Origin: Bdellovibrionaceae bacterium UBA2466
Lineage (GTDB): Bacteria; Bdellovibrionota; FAC87; UBA2466
Direction of reading: 5' to 3'
DNA: 5,760 nucleotides
Assembly (NCBI GenBank): GCA_002342225.1
Contig: DDPO01000112.1
Location: 63,435-69,194, forward strand
Below are positions 5,001 through 5,760 of the stretch, piece by piece. The translations under genes and the position numbers were made by a program. The notes beneath the pieces are model-generated. The model did no database searches and was not told the origin of the DNA. It saw only the letters and a list, made by a program, of their open reading frames with translations. The first letter of the stretch is position 1. Each line of letters begins with the position of its first letter.

Positions 5001-5696
5001 ATGATTAGGCGCGTTAAAACATTCATTTTGAGCCTACTGGTCGCAAGCTTTTATTGGCTTCTGAGCCGTACTTGGCGCATGAAAGAGATGGGTTTGCCTT
5101 TGGGCCCTTCGGCTCGAAACCCTAAAATCTATGCTCATTGGCATGGTGATGAGCTTCTGTTGGTCGCAGTCTCCATTAAAAAACACATGGCCATCATGGC
5201 AAGTCGAAGTAAAGACGGCGAACTCATGAAGCGATTTTTAAATTTGTTAGGTTACAAAGTAGTGAGAGGTTCAAGTTCTCGCGGTGGAGCAGGGGGATTA
5301 AAAGGGCTTATCGATTTGATGAGAACTGGAAAATATCATAGTTCTCTTGCTGTGGATGGGCCGAGGGGTCCGATTTATCAAGTGAAACCTGGGATCTTAA
5401 AATTGGCTCAAGAGACCGGTCTTCCTATTATTCCCGCAGCAGCTTGGGCATCGAAAAAATTTGTTTTTAAAAAATCTTGGAATCAATGTTATTTGCCACT
5501 GCCTTTTTCGAAATGTGTCGTTTGGTATGGAGATCCGATGTTGGTTCCTGCTGATATTACTGCTGAAGAATTTGAAAAGTTGAGAGTGACTTTGGAGCTT
5601 CGAATGCAGGCTTTAAAGAGGGAAGTAGAAGAGCACTTTTCAATTTCTGCAAAAGTTTTTAAAAAGCCTTCAGAACTTATTACTGCCGGGGTGTAG
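5001..5696 (+). CDS. DUF374 lysophospholipid acyltransferase-family protein (lipid A/LPS-associated)
   Basis: This is a member of the DUF374 branch of the lysophospholipid acyltransferase (LPLAT) superfamily, whose genes often accompany lipid A and core LPS genes. It is expected to transfer an acyl chain at the inner membrane. At 231 residues it has a usual family length. A hydrophobic N-terminal segment (about 6-24, FILSLLVASFYWLLS) should anchor it. Family motifs follow in order: AHWHGDELLL (45-54, the WHG motif with the likely catalytic His), MASRSKDGELM (66-76), VVRGSSSRGGAGGLKGL (87-103), AVDGPRGPIYQVKPG (117-131), TGLPIIPAAAWASK (139-152), and KSW...LPLPFS...VVWYGDPM (158-180). All match the DUF374 pattern. 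The HX4D box of classical LPLATs is replaced by the WHG form normal for this branch. A late lipid A acyltransferase role (LpxJ-like) is possible but not demonstrated. The last codons and the TAG stop lie inside the following tRNA gene. Confidence 0.88.
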   Translation: MIRRVKTFILSLLVASFYWLLSRTWRMKEMGLPLGPSARNPKIYAHWHGDELLLVAVSIKKHMAIMASRSKDGELMKRFLNLLGYKVVRGSSSRGGAGGLKGLIDLMRTGKYHSSLAVDGPRGPIYQVKPGILKLAQETGLPIIPAAAWASKKFVFKKSWNQCYLPLPFSKCVVWYGDPMLVPADITAEEFEKLRVTLELRMQALKREVEEHFSISAKVFKKPSELITAGV

Positions 5697-5760
5697 CGCA
5701 GTTGGCTAGCGCGCTTCGTTCGGGACGAAGAGGTCCGGGGTTCAAATCCCCGCACCCCGA
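5687..5760 (+). tRNA. tRNA-Pro (anticodon CGG)
   Basis: This is a complete cloverleaf of 74 bases without CCA. The acceptor stem is CGGGGTG (5687-5693) pairing with CACCCCG (5753-5759), with discriminator A at 5760. The first pair is C1-G72, as in bacterial proline tRNAs. T8-A9 follow, then the D stem GCGC (5696-5699) with GCGC (5709-5712). The anticodon stem is CTTCG (5714-5718) with CGAAG (5726-5730), and its loop TTCGGGA carries anticodon CGG at 5721-5723, reading CCG. A short variable loop AGGTC follows, then the T stem CGGGG (5736-5740) with CCCCG (5748-5752) and loop TTCAAAT. The window ends at the discriminator base, so whether CCA is encoded is unknown. The first ten bases overlap the end of the DUF374 gene. 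Confidence 0.97.

Noticed and set aside
5489..5755. Minus-strand open frame whose N-terminus reads MRGFEPRTSSSRTKRASQLRY, cut here at 20 or so residues
   Set aside because: The beginning is the well-known antisense translation of a tRNA gene, and the rest is antisense to the DUF374 gene. It is an artefact.
5740..5760. Phage or island attachment site at the tRNA 3' end
   Set aside because: tRNA 3' ends are common integration targets, but the window stops here and no integrase or repeat of this segment is visible.

Overview
The window holds seven protein-coding genes and one tRNA gene and has no mobile element, CRISPR array or long gene-free stretch. The gene content points to a Gram-negative (diderm) bacterium: a GT9 glycosyltransferase of the lipopolysaccharide heptosyltransferase class, a periplasmic MlaC-type phospholipid carrier, a small lipoprotein and a DUF374 acyltransferase are all outer-membrane biogenesis functions. 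By eye the base composition is moderately AT-rich. A deltaproteobacterial or Bdellovibrionota-like host is compatible with the protein style, but the sequence alone does not settle the lineage.

Layout. Positions 1-1038, plus strand: the 3' end of a GT9 glycosyltransferase gene, cut by the left edge, then an mlaC-like gene 19 bases later, probably on the same transcript. Positions 1046-4840, minus strand: a tightly packed four-gene operon read right to left, consisting of a glutathione-synthetase-like ATP-grasp ligase (gshB-like), D-alanine--D-alanine ligase (ddl), Xaa-Pro aminopeptidase (pepP) and a small BamE/SmpA-like lipoprotein. Its junctions are a 2-base gap, an ATGA stop/start overlap and an 8-base gap that contains the ribosome binding site. 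The operon converges on mlaC with only 7 bases between the two stop codons. Positions 4841-5000: a 160-base divergent promoter region with one perfect DnaA-box 9-mer. Positions 5001-5696, plus strand: a DUF374 lysophospholipid-acyltransferase-family gene, whose stop codon lies inside the following tRNA-Pro(CGG) gene (5687-5760). The tRNA ends exactly at the window edge.

Functionally, the plus-strand genes are about lipopolysaccharide and outer-membrane lipid handling. The minus-strand operon combines peptidoglycan precursor synthesis (Ddl), a thiol-peptide-type ligase (GshB-like), a dipeptide/proline peptidase (PepP) and an envelope lipoprotein. Most of the window is ordinary housekeeping sequence. 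The points most worth checking are the overlap of coding sequence and tRNA, the isolated consensus DnaA box between divergent genes, the altered acceptor-side loop of the GshB-like enzyme, and the unusual company of the four operon genes.
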